From Candidatus Altimarinota bacterium (GTDB lineage Bacteria; Patescibacteriota; Gracilibacteria; BD1-5; UBA6164): DNA of 58,923 nt. The first letter of the stretch is position 1. Each line of letters opens with the position of its first letter. Below the pieces are notes generated by a model. The model saw nothing but the letters and a program-made list of their open reading frames with translations. It was not told the origin of the DNA and ran no database searches. The position numbers and the translations under genes were made by a program. Shown here in pieces: positions 37,050 through 48,414 of the stretch. Where the stretch lies: positions 1 through 58,923 of the forward strand of contig JAQUWS010000003.1 of assembly GCA_028692735.1 (NCBI GenBank). The letters are read 5' to 3'.

Positions 37050-37628
37050 ATGGAATATATAGTTTCATACTGAAAAATAAAACACTGATACGTGAGAATT
37101 TGAAATGACTGAGTACTAAAATTGTCAATTCCAATAAAACTAAAAAACAATAAAGAATTTGAACAAAGACTACTTGAAAAATGAAAAGAATTAATAAGCA
37201 AAAAAGAAAATAAAAGCATTAAATTTATTGATAGTTATGGCGAAAATTATGTTATAATATTTTGAGAAAAAATTGAAAACTTTAAGTTCAACTTAGATAA
37301 AAAAAACATTACAAAATTGTTAAAGAAACACCTTGAACAAGAATCTATTCCTATTCTTAATTCATATTCTGAGAAAATCTGAATAAACTATGAAAAACTT
37401 ACAATTAAGGATTTGAAATCAAAACGGTGAAGCTGTTCTTTTGATCAAAAAATAGTATTAAACTTAAAATTACTTCATATCCCAAAGATTTATCTAGAAT
37501 ATGTGATAATCCATGAAATAAGCCACCTAAAAGAAAAAAATCATTCTAGAAAATTTTGGAAAATAGTAGAAGAATTATTACCAAATTATAAAGAAATAAG
37601 AAAAGAACTAAAAAATTATAAGTTCTAG
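37050..37628 (+). CDS. YgjP-like/DUF45 metallopeptidase
   Basis: 192 residues. The C-terminal third carries KRGSCS, then YVIIHEISHLKEKNHSRKFW with the HEISH zinc site, and the tail EELLPNYKEIRKELK; this is the YgjP/M48-like DUF45 signature. The N-terminal part is beta-rich (YGKIKHGYVRIGNDG). Likely a cytoplasmic zinc peptidase; substrate unknown. Start ATG lies 2 bases after the previous stop, implying translational coupling. Confidence 0.85.
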
Positions 37629-37696
37629 AAATATTATAGTTTGCTTTTTGAGTAAAAATAGTAAAATAAACTCACTTATAACATAACAAAAAAAAT

Positions 37697-38158
37697 ATGA
37701 GTAAAGACTGAAACAACTCTAGATTTATAAAATCTAATTTTATTCCACTTTTACTTGGTATACTCTTTCTTGCAGTATTTTACGGAATATATTTCACTTT
37801 TTGAAAAAATATACAATCATCAATAGAAAGCTATAAAGTAAATGAATTTATGGATAAATATTGAATTTTTATCCCTATTTTATACTGAATTATTCTTACA
37901 ATAATCTTATATATCCTTTACTTTATTAAATGGATAATAAGAATAGATTTTTGGCTAATAAAAGTATTTTTAATTATTATAGTATATTGAATAAGCCTAT
38001 TTTTCTGAATCCAACTTTTATTTTTTGAACCAAGATATACAGATATAGCAATTTACATAATTGATAACTATAGTAAATCTATAATTTGAGCTAGCACCTT
38101 TGTAATGATAGCATCTGTAATAATGATCTTTATTAAAAGTAAAGAAAAAAAAGATTAA
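37697..38158 (+). CDS. four-helix integral membrane protein, unknown
   Basis: 153 residues with hydrophobic segments at about 18-36, 60-80, 89-110 and 125-146, a basic C-terminus and no recognised motif. The first loop (KNIQSSIESYKVNEFMDKYG) is probably extracytoplasmic. It lies between the metallopeptidase and a lipoprotein on the same strand. Confidence 0.65.
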
Positions 38159-38175
38159 AACTTAACTACAATAAT

Positions 38176-39483
38176 ATGAAAAACAATATATTTAAAATAT
38201 TTATAATAATTTTTTTAACATTTTTTTTGACATCATGTGATTCAGTTCTTTCCGCTGTTTGAAATCTTATGTGTAAATTAGCTCCAGACACAGATCATTG
38301 CTATCAATTTACAGCAGTTCAATCAGGTTCTCCTGCTGCATGTGCAAAAATTAAATGAACAAAATTTAAAGATGCTTGAAGTAATCCTCCTAGAGACAAA
38401 TGTTACCTTACTATTGCAGAAAATAAATGAGATTATAATATATGTAAAAACATAAAATGATGACCTATGTCATATACTCAAGATGAATGTATAAAATGAG
38501 TTTGACAAAAAATATTAGATGAGAGTGTTAAAAATGATGATTTAGAATGATGTAAAAAACTTGGAAAATTACCTAGTTGATACCAAAGCAGTTATGAAGA
38601 ATGTAAAACAAAACTTGCAACAATAGAAAAAATGAAAACAAAAGATGAAAAAATAGAAAATTTAATAGAACAATTAAAAGCAAATCCTGATAGTAGTGAA
38701 CTAAAAAAACAATTAACTGAAGCAAAGAAACAACTTCAAAACACATATGAAATGATGCCTGAATGACAAAAAATAGAATACTTTAAAGAAAAAAGAGAAT
38801 CCATAATGGCTGATATTGAAGACGATGATGTGAAATCAGCTATATCAAAAGAATTTACAGCATACAAATCATGAGAATGAAACGTATTAAAACAACTTGA
38901 AAAACTTGAACAAATTACAGAAAAACAACAAAATCTAAAAAGATTAGATGAAGAAGCAAATGTACTTGTCGATCAAGTAAAAGGACAACTTGAATGAATA
39001 GTAAATGATAAACAAGATGAAATAATTGAAAAAATGTGAGATAATGCAAAAGATCGGATAGAAAAAAACTGATGAAAAAATTTAAAATCTGCATTAGACA
39101 ACTATAAATGGATAATGGAAAAATATGAAAAATGAAGTAAAATGTATGAAGATGCAAAATGAAAATATGATAAAATTAAATGAGTTTATGATGAAGTAAT
39201 GTGAGTATATAACAAAATTGATGAAGTAAATAAAATGGTAGCAGAATGAAAAATTGATGAATGAAAAGCAAAAGTACTAAAATGAGCAGTATTATTAGAC
39301 AAATGACTCGAATATGCAACATGATATGTTCCTGTCTTTGGAAGTACAATTTCTACAATTAGTAAAGAAACTTTTTGAACTGTAATAGATCTTGCTAAAA
39401 AAAGAGCTGAAAGATCAACATCTATTGAAAAATGTTTTGATGACCCAGCGAATTGTGATACTGATAATATAAGCTGATACTAA
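38176..39483 (+). CDS. lipoprotein with Cys-rich head and long coiled coil
   Basis: 435 residues. A signal peptide ends in the lipobox LTSC (about residue 21), so the mature protein would be lipid-anchored. Residues 22-150 hold about ten cysteines in spaced pairs (LMCKLAPDTDHCYQF, AACAKIKG, DKCYLTIAENKG, YNICKNIKGG), suggesting small disulfide loops. Residues about 155-330 are Lys/Glu/Gln-rich and read as coiled coil. A hydrophobic segment (YATGYVPVFGSTIS) lies near 385. The C-terminus again has a Cys pair. No family recognised. It is followed by a terminator. Confidence 0.72.
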
Positions 39484-39489
39484 AATTGA

Positions 39490-39540
39490 CAAAAAATAAA
39501 AAACTATTATAAATCACATATAATAGTTTTTTATTTTTTT
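39490..39540 (+). terminator. intrinsic terminator
   Basis: AAAAACTATTATA and TATAATAGTTTTTT form a stem of at least 12 bp with a short loop and T-rich tail, a few bases after the lipoprotein stop. Confidence 0.7.
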
Positions 39541-39543
39541 ACT

Positions 39544-39786
39544 ATGAAATCTGAAACACTTGCATATATACCAAAACAAACAATTATAATTAAAGATTGA
39601 GAAAAAATATTTTTTGAGGAAGATTTTCCTATAGAACTAACCAAAGAATTAGTAAAATTAATAATTGAAATAAAAGAAAACACCCCTCTAATACAACAAT
39701 ACCCAACAATAGTAACAGATATAGAAATTGATTGAGAAAATAATACATACGAAATAAGAGCAGACACTTTTAAATTAGCCAATTAA
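39544..39786 (+). CDS. small unknown protein
   Basis: 80 residues, MKSETLAYIPKQTIIIKDGE, acidic, no signal peptide. Two TGA-Gly codons occur in turns (KDGEK, IDGEN), which supports real coding. Starts just past the terminator of the lipoprotein gene, so it needs its own promoter or readthrough. No family recognised. Confidence 0.55.
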
Positions 39787-39867
39787 TTAAAATATAATAA
39801 AAAAAATAATTTGTCTTTAATATTTTTTTTATATAATTGTAAATATTTATTTTTTAACTAATTTCCT

Positions 39868-40653
39868 ATGTTTAGAATTGAAGCTCCAAACGACATAATA
39901 AAACATGTGAAAGTATGAAGTTTTAAAATTGCTAATCCTCAAATATCACAATGTATTGATGGAAGAAGAACTCAAGATGAAAGCAATTATTCTATATCAA
40001 TTCCATGAGGATGACTTGGGCAATTAGTATCTATACTTTCAGTTATAGAAGAAACTAGAGTTATAAATCAAAAAGGTTACAGAGAAAAATCACTAAAAAT
40101 ACTACTTGATACCATTTGATGAGAAAATAATTTATCTTTTCATACTGATGATAACTGCTGTTCAACTTGAGTTTGATGTTGACACTTAAAACTAATATTA
40201 AATAAAGAAAACAGAAAAGAATACCTTCTAAGTGATGAAAGTGCAGAATTTATTGAAAATGTAATGAAAGATTTCTGAACTAGAGCAAAGATAAACGTAC
40301 TACGCTGAGAACATAATGAAGTATGAGTACTAATTGTAAACTCACTATTTCATTCAGTTCATGCAAATATGAATTGACACCAATTATTTATATACACTCC
40401 AGAACTTGCAAGACTTAGAAATATAGAAATAGCAAAAAGAATGTATGATGAATTCTTTAAATGAACATGAATGAGCTTAACTCCAGATTCTATATTAGAA
40501 ATGCTACAAAGAAAAACTGACTTACATTTTAAAGAAACTATACAAAAATCTGCACCAAACTTACCAATTTATGAGACAAAACACTTTCTAAATTGAGATA
40601 TAAAATACTTAAAAACTATATGAAACATAAAAGACATTTTTAATATTGTCTAA
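39868..40653 (+). CDS. unknown protein with a possible beta-carbonic-anhydrase-like metal site
   Basis: 261 residues. QCIDGRRTQDE, SIPGGGLGQLVSILSV and SFHTDDNC with GCGHLKLIL follow the order C-x-D-x-R ... G-rich ... H-x-x-C seen in beta-carbonic anhydrases (zinc held by Cys-His-Cys, Asp-Arg dyad). The spacing and the extra cysteines (DDNCCSTGVGCGH) are not standard, so a carbonic-anhydrase-like fold is a guess. The second half (GEHNEVGVLIVNSLFHSVHA) is a second small domain. It sits just before the Ehr-like cluster and is separated from it by a weak hairpin. Confidence 0.5.
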
Positions 40654-40662
40654 AAAATAAAA

Positions 40663-40686
40663 AAATTCAGTAAAAATATTGAATTT
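40663..40686 (+). terminator. weak terminator before the Ehr-like cluster
   Basis: AAATTCA ... TGAATTT, a 7-bp stem with a 10-base loop followed by CTTTT. It may separate the preceding gene from the membrane-complex cluster. Confidence 0.4.
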
Positions 40687-40751
40687 CTTTTGAATTTTTC
40701 ATATTTTTTATTAAAAATTATGAACCAAAATATTTAAATAAAACCAACAAT

Positions 40752-41237
40752 ATGTTTTTCTACCAACTTTTCAAAGAAATTATAAATAAACTTTTTCAAA
40801 AAAGAATAAAAGCTGACAAAATAAATCTTAAAACTTATGCTCCTGAAATACTTTGTAAATCATTAAAACTTAGAGTTGTAGACTCATGAGATGATGAATC
40901 TACAATGGCTGAATTATATGCACTAGAATGACCTACTTATTCAATCCAATCATATTGAATAGATTTTGTAGCAAGTCCTAAACATGCTGATTGAATTGTA
41001 GTTGTATGATCAATTCCACAAAATATGCAACAAGCAACAATCGACGCATACAAAATCATACAAGAACCAAAAATAGTTATAGCTTTATGAGATTGAGCAA
41101 TAAATTGAGACAAAAGATTCACAAATTGTAAAAGTGCACTTGAAGTACTTTGAAAAGTGGATTTAGAAATTCCTTGAAATCCTGCTACTGCAAAAGAAAT
41201 ATTTTCTTATTTAGCATCATTTACTAAAAAAATTTAA
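40752..41237 (+). CDS. ehrS: Ehr-type small subunit (NuoB/hydrogenase small subunit homologue) lacking all Fe-S cysteines
   Basis: 161 residues aligned by eye to HyfI/NuoB: FVASPKHADGIVVVGSIPQN corresponds to the family SPRHADxxxxxG block, IIQEPKIVIALGDGAINGD to PKxVxxxGDCAxxGG, and LEIPGNPATAKEI to the IPGCPPxPE block. The four ligands of the proximal 4Fe-4S cluster are gone: the C-x-x-C pair reads D-x-x-D (VDSGDDE), the GDC Cys is Gly, and the PGC Cys is Asn. The two remaining cysteines are elsewhere. The fold is thus kept without the cluster. First gene of a six-gene same-strand cluster. Confidence 0.8.
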
Positions 41238-41260
41238 ACATTATTCTTAATTATTTTTAT

Positions 41261-43234
41261 ATGTTTTCTATAGCGATAATTTTAATTCTTTTATCAGTTT
41301 TGTTTCCACTATTTTCAAAAATGAATGAAAATAAGGTAATTTGATTGAACTATATACTTATATTTTCATTTTTGCTTCTTTTTATTAAATCTATTACAAT
41401 TTTGTTTTGAATAACATCCAATGAATTATTTACAACAAATATATTTCATATCTGACAACTTGAAGCATTCTTTTTGCTTATTTTCTCAATAGTTTCAATA
41501 TCTATACTATTTTATTCAAATTACTACTCAAAATTCCTAAATAAAGATAAATTAAACTATTATACTCTATTTACAAACACATTTCTACTAAGTATGCTTT
41601 GAGTAATTGTTTCATCTGAAGCTTTTACTTTTCTAGTATTTTGGGAAATAATGTCATTAACAAGTTACTTTCTAGTAATACATGAAAGTGAAAAAAATGA
41701 AAGTAGAATTTCCGGTATGTGGTATCTAATACTTACTCATATATGAATGTTTTTCATACTTATCTCATTTTTACCTTTCTTAATTGAAACTAAATCCAGT
41801 TTTTTTGCATCATGGAATTGATGTAACCTAAATCACACATCATTAACAATTGTTTTTATAGCAAGTTTAATAGGTTTTTGATGAAAATCTTGAATATTTC
41901 CACTACACATATGGCTACCAAAAGCTCATCCAATTGCGCCATCTCACATATCAGCACTTATGTCAGGTTTTATGGTAAAATTACCAGTTTTAATTCTGAT
42001 AAAATTTTACTTATTTTTCATGAAATGACTTGATATAAGATTTGCATATACTCTACTTATAATTTGATCTATCACTGCTTTCCGGTGAATATTTAATGCA
42101 CTAATTCAAAATAACATAAAAAGATTCTTAGCTTACTCAACTATAGAAAATATGTGACTTATATATGTTTGACTATGAATTATAGTAACTTGAATTACAA
42201 TAAATAATTCTTTTATACTTTCTCTATGAGTTATTGCTACCCTATTTCACACATTTAATCATTCGATATATAAAACAATGATGTTCTCACTAGCTGGATC
42301 TCTAATAGAAAGAACTCACCATAATTATGATTATTCGCGTCTAGGTTGAATTGCAAAAATTTTCCCAGTTTTTTCTATATTCTTTCTTATTTCAACTATA
42401 GCTATTGCTTGAATTCCCCCACTTAACTGATTTAACTCAGAGTTGACAGTATATAACTCACTTATAAACATCATATCATGAAACACAGATAAAATACTTT
42501 CATTAGTTTCTCTATTTTCTATAATATTAGTTTGAATGATGAGTGTACTAGCATTTATCTGATTTACAAAATTATTTACACTGATATTTGCTGGAAATCA
42601 AAGAGATACAAATATAAAAATTGATACGAAAATAAATAAACAAGAATTAATCTCATATAGTATTTTAACATTAAGTATATTAATATTATCTCTTGTTCCA
42701 TGAATCATAAACCTTTTTGCCTCTAAAATATTTTTATTTATAGAATATCCTAAAGACTTACTTTCAATACAAATATGAAAATTAAATTATATGCCAATCC
42801 TTATTTTATTTTTACTTTTTGCTTTTGGGTACTTATCATACTTTGTCTATAAAAACAAAGCTTGAAAACAAGAAAAAGTTGATGTTTGGAATTGTGGTTA
42901 TCCTTACCTAATCGCTAAAAGTCAATATAAAGCAGAAAGTCTAATACAAGCTATTAGGAGAGTATATAAAGGTATTTATAGTGAAAAAAATTCACTTGAA
43001 CATATCTCAAAAATAGAATGAAAATCTTACTACAAAAAATACCTTTCAAGTATAGAATACAAAAGATCTTACACACTTAAAATACATTTTATTTATGAAA
43101 GATTAATAAATTTTATAGTTTCAATATCAGCAAAACTTAAATCTATGCAAAATTGAATTCTACAAAACTATGTATCCTATATGCTTTTAACACTAATTAT
43201 TACAGTTTTATATATTTTAATTTTTAATCCTTAA
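41261..43234 (+). CDS. ehrA: NuoL/HyfB-type antiporter-like membrane subunit
   Basis: 657 residues, about 14-16 membrane helices. Diagnostic strings: [19 protein letters not shown] (the functional Glu of TM5), [20 protein letters not shown] (TM7 Lys region), [40 protein letters not shown] and AGIPPLNGFNSE, all of the Mrp/NuoL-HyfB family. The C-terminal part (VWNCGYPYL) is the HyfB-type extension. Such subunits carry protons or sodium across the membrane. The charged residues of the channel appear retained, in contrast to the lost redox ligands of the peripheral subunits. Confidence 0.9.
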
Positions 43235-43240
43235 GTGATT

Positions 43241-44152
43241 ATGTATATAATCGTTCAACTTCTTGCCTTAGCTTTGGTTCCATTTTTTGATAGCATAATA
43301 AAAAATGTAAAAGCTTTTTGGAATGGTAGAAAATGACCAAGTTTGCTACAAACTTATTATGATTTTTACAAACTTTTTACAAAAAAATGACAATTTATAT
43401 CTAAATTTACAAGTTATCTTACAATTTTAGCTATATTTGTTATTTTTGCAGTTTCTATATTTTTATTTTTCTTCATTCCTGTATGAGGAAATATTCCTAT
43501 ATTCAACCTAAATTTTTTCATTTTCTTCTATATATGAACTCTAAGTACATTTTTTATGATAGTTTATGCAATGGATAATGCTACATACTTTTGATGATTA
43601 GGAGTAGAAAGAGAGTTTTTTGTAATGGCCTTAGTTGAACCTATTCTTATTTTAGTAATAGCAACACTAGCTTTTCTTTTCTGAACAAGTGATATAACAA
43701 CAATACATTCTCAAATACAAAGTTTAAACTTCCCTTTTTTAGTTTGATTTATCATATTTGTATTAGCTATTATTACTTTTTATGTATTACTAGCTGAAAA
43801 TAAAAGATTTCCTTTTGATAACCCAGCTACTCACCTAGAATTAACAATGATTCACGAAGCTATGCTTCTTGAAACTAATGCAAAACATTTAGCATTAATG
43901 GAACTATCATCAAAAATTAAACTTATAACATTTTTCTCTTTATTTATATATATTTTTATTCCTTTTACATTCTGAATAACAAACATAATTTGATTATTTA
44001 TATTATGGTTTGTAAAAGTAATATTTTTAAGTTTTATTATATGAACTTGGGAAATATTCATTGTAAAAATCCGTATATTTAAGTATCAAAATGTATTTAT
44101 TTTCCTTTTTTTGTTAAATGTATTTTTACTTATATTTTATATCTTAAAATAG
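43241..44152 (+). CDS. ehrB: NuoH/HyfC-type membrane subunit
   Basis: 303 residues, eight or so hydrophobic segments. The NuoH/EchB marks are present: KGPSLLQTYYDFYKLFTKKG after the first helix, YFGGLGVEREFFVMALVEP and the acidic loop LLAENKRFPFDNPATHLELT, which is the strongly conserved E-x-x-R-x-P-(F/I)-D-x-P-x-x-x-x-E-L motif. This subunit links the peripheral arm to the ion-pumping arm in complex I and group 4 hydrogenases. It starts 6 bases after the NuoL-like gene. Confidence 0.9.
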
Positions 44153-44161
44153 TATATTAGT

Positions 44162-44818
44162 ATGAACGAGTATCATAACATAATTATCTTTTGAATAGTT
44201 TTTTCATCACTTCTTATATCTACAACAAATAATTACATAAGTTTTTTAAGGTATTATATACTTCAAGTATGTTTAATACTAGTATTATTCTTTATGTTAT
44301 ATTCTTGATATTTTTTAGAAGATAAATTACTTTTAACATCTTTTATATTTGCCATAATAATAAGACTTATAATAATCCCTAATTACATAAATTACTTTAT
44401 AAAAGAGTTTTATATAAAAAAATTACAAATGAGAATAACTGATAGGATATTCAGAATCCCTCAAAGCTTAATATTCCTTATTTTAATATGATTATTTGGA
44501 TTATCTTATTATTTGTGAATATTTATTTTTTGAAAAATTGATTTTATTTTTACAGTTAGTTTCTTTGTATTTTTTGCAGGACTACTTAACTTCGTAAATC
44601 ATAAAAAACTAGTTTGAGATATATTATCCTTTCTTGAAATAGAAAATGCTATATTTTTATTATGACTTGCTATAATTAAAGAAGTACCTTTCTATATTGA
44701 ATTTTGAATAATTATAGACATAATATTAGTATTATTAATCCTATTAATCCTTGTTTACAACATAAAACAAGTAGTATGAGACACTGAAATATCTCATATA
44801 AATAAACTAAAATATTAA
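44162..44818 (+). CDS. ehrC: HyfE/NuoK-like membrane subunit
   Basis: 218 residues with six or seven hydrophobic segments. By position and features (FLEIENAIFLLGLA containing the buried glutamates; IIIRLIIIPNYINYFI) it matches HyfE of group 4 hydrogenases, the NuoK-containing subunit. Single subunit identity is less sure than its neighbours because the family is weakly conserved. Starts 9 bases after the NuoH-like gene. Confidence 0.75.
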
Positions 44819-44865
44819 TAATGAGAAAAATTCTCTCAATTTCGTTTAACTCTTAATCTTTTCTT

Positions 44866-46284
44866 ATGGAAACATTGTTTTATACAAGTATATTAACACC
44901 ACTAGTATTAGCTTTAATAGCGTTGTTTCTAGACAAAAACTATTGAAAAGCTTATCTACAAATAAACAAATATATTTATTTTGTTCTGGCAATAATAGCA
45001 ACTTATTTTTGGGTAAAATGAGTAAGAATTAATACAAGTTTCTTTATTCTTGACAATATAAGTATAATTTTTTATTCAATTATATTCATATTATCTTTTT
45101 TGATTTCAATCTATGCTGTAAACTATTTTAAAACAGAAATAGACCATAAAGTTATATGAAGATGAAGACTAAAACAATACAATGTAATGATAAACTTTTT
45201 CATACTATCAATGATATTTATCGCTATTTCTAAAAATCTTATGATAATGTGGATAGCATTAGAAGCAACAACAATATTTTCGGCATTTCTTATAAGTTTT
45301 TATTGAACAAAATCAAGTTGGGAAGCTGCATGGAAATATGTAATTTTATGTTGATTATGAGTAACTATTGGTTTATTTTGATTATTTATGATGGTTATGT
45401 CTTGAGTTCACAGTCTTGATTTCACTGTTTTAGCACAAGATGCTACAATAAACAAAAATTTACTAAAATTAGCTTTTGTATTTATATTTATTTGATTTGG
45501 TACAAAAGTATGATTTTTCCCTCTAAATAACTGGCTTCCAGATGCACATGGTAAATGATCAACTCCAGTAAGTGCTTTCATGTCATCTATACTATTACCT
45601 CTAGCATTTTACATGATTATAAGATGTGAAAACATAGTTAATTTCTACTTAAATTACAATTTTACATCAAAAATTATGATTTTCTTTTCATTTATAACAA
45701 TTATTTATTCTTGATTTGTTATGATAACTCAACATCACTATAAAAGAGCTTTAGCTTATTCTAGTAGTGAAAATATGTGAATTATAGCATTTGCTTGGGC
45801 TTTATGAACTCCTTTAGCACAAACATTTTCACTTCTTCACGTAATTTGACATTCTTTTTTAAAAACTGCATCTTTTATGTCTGCTTGAAATATACTTCTT
45901 TATACTCATACATGACAATTTAATAGAATAAAAGAAATAAACAAATACATGAGAAATTCTAGTGTTTTACTTATAATTTCACTATTTATGCTAGTGGGGT
46001 TACCTCCATCACCTCTATTTATTAGTGAATTATGAATAATTTGGCAAGCTTATACAATAAATCCTTGGTTTGCATTAGTGTTTATTTCTTGAATAGTTTT
46101 AGCATTTGTATGACTTTTATATAATTTTTCATCATTATTTATATCAAAAGATAATGAAGAATTAATAGATATGAAAAGAATTGATAAAGACTTTAAAATT
46201 ACATCTATGCATACACCAATAATTTTCGCTTTAATCCTTGCATTAATCACAAGTATAATATTTGTTGCTAATTTTAAATTTTAA
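44866..46284 (+). CDS. ehrD: NuoN/HyfF-type antiporter-like membrane subunit
   Basis: 472 residues, about 13-14 helices. Family marks: LMIMWIALEATTIFSAFLIS (key Glu), LAFVFIFIGFGTKVGFFPLN then NWLPDAHGKGSTPVSAFMSS (TM7 Lys and HxxxxxPxS), QHHYKRALAYSSSENMGIIA, LLHVIGHSFLKTASFMSAG, and VGLPPSPLFISE. It is the second ion-translocating antiporter-like subunit of the cluster. It starts 47 bases after the HyfE-like gene and ends 15 bases before the large subunit. Confidence 0.9.
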
Positions 46285-46299
46285 TAAGTAAGTAAATTT

Positions 46300-47778
46300 A
46301 TGATAACTATTAAAAAACTTGATAATTTTACATCCCTTTTAGATGCAATAAAAATATTTGATACAACTGAATTTGTATGAGAATTTTTAAAAGAAATAAA
46401 TGAAAAAAAAGATGAACTCTTTGTTGTATTTAAAAAAGAATGAAAAACTACTATATTTAGTGTAATCTCTGACAATAATATACCACTACCAGATTTAAGT
46501 CAGATTTTTTATTCTGCAAACTTATATCAAAATGAAATTTATGATTATTATGGAAGAACTACAAAAGATTTTGATAATCATATACTTAGACTTCATACTC
46601 ATCTAAAAGACTTTTTTCCTCTAAGAAAATTAGGAAAACCTATGATTAAATCAAAAAAAGAATTTATTTTCACAACTGTTAACTGAGAATGACTTGTAGA
46701 AGTTCCTGTTTGACCTATACATGCTTGAATTATCCCTCCAGGACATTTTAGGTTTACTGTTGACGGAGAAGATACTCTAAACCTAGACACTCAAATGTGA
46801 TGGAAACATAAATGAGTTGAACAATATTTTTCAAAAGAAAAAGATTTAGATAAATTACTTGAAGCAAGTCAAGATATAGCATGAGATAGTGCTATTGCAT
46901 ACGCATTATGATTTACAAGACTTATTGAAGAAGCGTCAAATACAAAACTAAATAAATCTTCAACTCTAACAAGAATCCTAGTTTTAGAATTAGAAAGAAT
47001 CTATAATCACATCTGGACTATATGAGCTTTATGAAACGATGTATGACAAAGTTTCTTACTTAATTGATACTTAAGTATCAGAGAAGAATTACTTGAATTA
47101 AACAAAGAAATTTTTTGATCAAGAACTCTAAAATGAGTTATAACATATAAATGAACAAATAAAAAACTAAAAAAAGAAGACTTAGAAAAAATTTTAAAGA
47201 TTCTTAAACAAGTTGAAAAAAGAGTTGATACACTTTCATATATTGAAGAATACTCTTCTTGAGTTTATGACAGATTTAAAGATACCTGAATTGTAAACTA
47301 TGATACAATAACAACACATTCTTGACTTTGAGTAATTGCAAAAGCATCTAAACTAATTTCAGATTACAGAATCTATGACAAAGATTATATAGAAAATAAC
47401 ATAATAGTTGAACCTATACTATGAATACAATGAGATAGTTTTGATAGATTTCAAGTTAGAGCAAAAGAAATATTTCAATCAATTGAAATTATAAAAAAAA
47501 TTATAAAATCCTTAAATGAAATGTGACAAGAAAAAGAAATCAAAACAGAAGATATAAAACTAAAAGACTGAATTTATACTAGTTTTGTTGAATGACATAG
47601 ATGAGAAATATTTCAAATGATTACAATAGAAAATTGAAATATAACATATTACAAAGCAAAAGACCCATCTTTTGTTAACTGGACTCTACTTGAATATGCT
47701 GTTTTAAAAAACATAATAGCCGACTTCCCAATCTGTAACAAATCTTTTGATTTAAGTTACAGTTGATTTGATATGTAA
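46300..47778 (+). CDS. ehrL: Ehr-type large subunit (NuoCD/HyfG homologue) without the Ni-Fe site
   Basis: 492 residues. The N-terminal about 100 residues are NuoC-like (ANLYQNEIYDYYG, RLHTHLKDFFPLRK). The rest is NuoD/hydrogenase large subunit-like: VPVGPIHAGIIPPGHFRF, LDTQMGWKHKGVEQYF, TRILVLELERIYNHIWTIG, and the tail IADFPICNKSFDLSYSG. The L1 ligand pair (R-x-C-G-x-C) reads DIAGDSA, so both Cys are lost, and the L2 DPCxxC is replaced by DFPICNKSF with a single Cys. It therefore cannot bind the Ni-Fe centre. Last gene of the cluster, followed by a terminator. Confidence 0.87.
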
Positions 47779-47792
47779 AACCAATAAACATA

Positions 47793-47830
47793 AAATAATT
47801 CTTTCAAAAAATAATTGAAAGAATTATTTT
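47793..47830 (+). terminator. intrinsic terminator closing the Ehr-like cluster
   Basis: AAATAATTCTTTC and GAAAGAATTATTTTT form a 12-13-bp perfect stem with a short AT loop and T tail, 15 bases after the large-subunit stop. No comparable hairpin interrupts the six upstream genes, which supports one transcription unit. Confidence 0.78.
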
Positions 47831-47848
47831 TAAAATATAAAAAACATA

Positions 47849-47876
47849 TTGACAATACAAATAATTGTATTATATT
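47849..47876 (+). promoter_or_regulatory. candidate promoter of the small-paralogue unit
   Basis: TTGACA at 47849-47854, 16-base spacer, TATATT at 47871-47876, 31 bases upstream of the first small gene. The spacing equals that of the candidate promoters before 24778 and 48863. Confidence 0.45.
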
Positions 47877-47906
47877 CTTAAAAACATTAAAATTATTTAA
47901 ATTTTT

Positions 47907-48164
47907 ATGACAGAAAACCCAACAGAAGAAAATCTTATACTTTGAGAAGATGAACAATTAGTATTTATAAAAAAATGAGCTAAGATAACAATATGAAAAG
48001 ATAATATTACATTGCCCGACAAACTTGAATTAATTCTTGACCAAAAAGCAATAAAAAAAATATATAAAATAAGAAATAAAAAATGACCCCAAGAAGAAAT
48101 CCTAATCAGTTGACACACTTGATGGATTAGAACAAAAATAGAAAATATTATATTTGAACAATAA
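47907..48164 (+). CDS. small paralogue 1 of 3, unknown
   Basis: 85 residues: MTENPTEENLILGEDEQ, then FIKKGAKITIGK, and the tail GWIRTKIENIIFEQ. No signal peptide; two-thirds beta-rich. It shares an opening (hydrophobic-x-x-GAK) and a closing (K-x-x-(I/V)-x-N-I-(I/L)-x-E/I-Q/K) with the next two small genes, so the three look like a tandem family. Four TGA-Gly codons support coding. Function unknown. Confidence 0.65.
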
Positions 48165-48167
48165 AAT

Positions 48168-48413
48168 ATGAACAATTACAACAATGAAAATACTCAAAAT
48201 GTTTTTATACTACCTTGAGCAAAATATAAATTAGATAAAAATGATACAACAGAATATCCAATATCATTTTGAATTAATACATCTCTAAGAAAAGATATTG
48301 CAGAACAATTACTTGAAATAAACGATAGAGATCCAAACAAACAAGTAAAAACAATCTCTAATGCTTTTTGAGCAATAAAAACATCAGTAAAAAATATATT
48401 AATAGAAAAATAA
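48168..48413 (+). CDS. small paralogue 2 of 3, unknown
   Basis: 81 residues. NVFILPGAKYKLDKND mirrors VFIKKGAKITIGKDN of the preceding gene, and the end GAIKTSVKNILIEK mirrors GWIRTKIENIIFEQ. The middle (INTSLRKDIAEQLLEIND) is helical. Starts 3 bases after the previous stop, so it is probably translated from the same message. Confidence 0.65.
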
Positions 48414-48414
48414 T

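Noticed and set aside
40752-47778. Functional [NiFe]-hydrogenase or respiratory complex I
   Set aside because: Fe-S and Ni-Fe ligands are missing and no NuoE, F, G, I or maturation genes are present.
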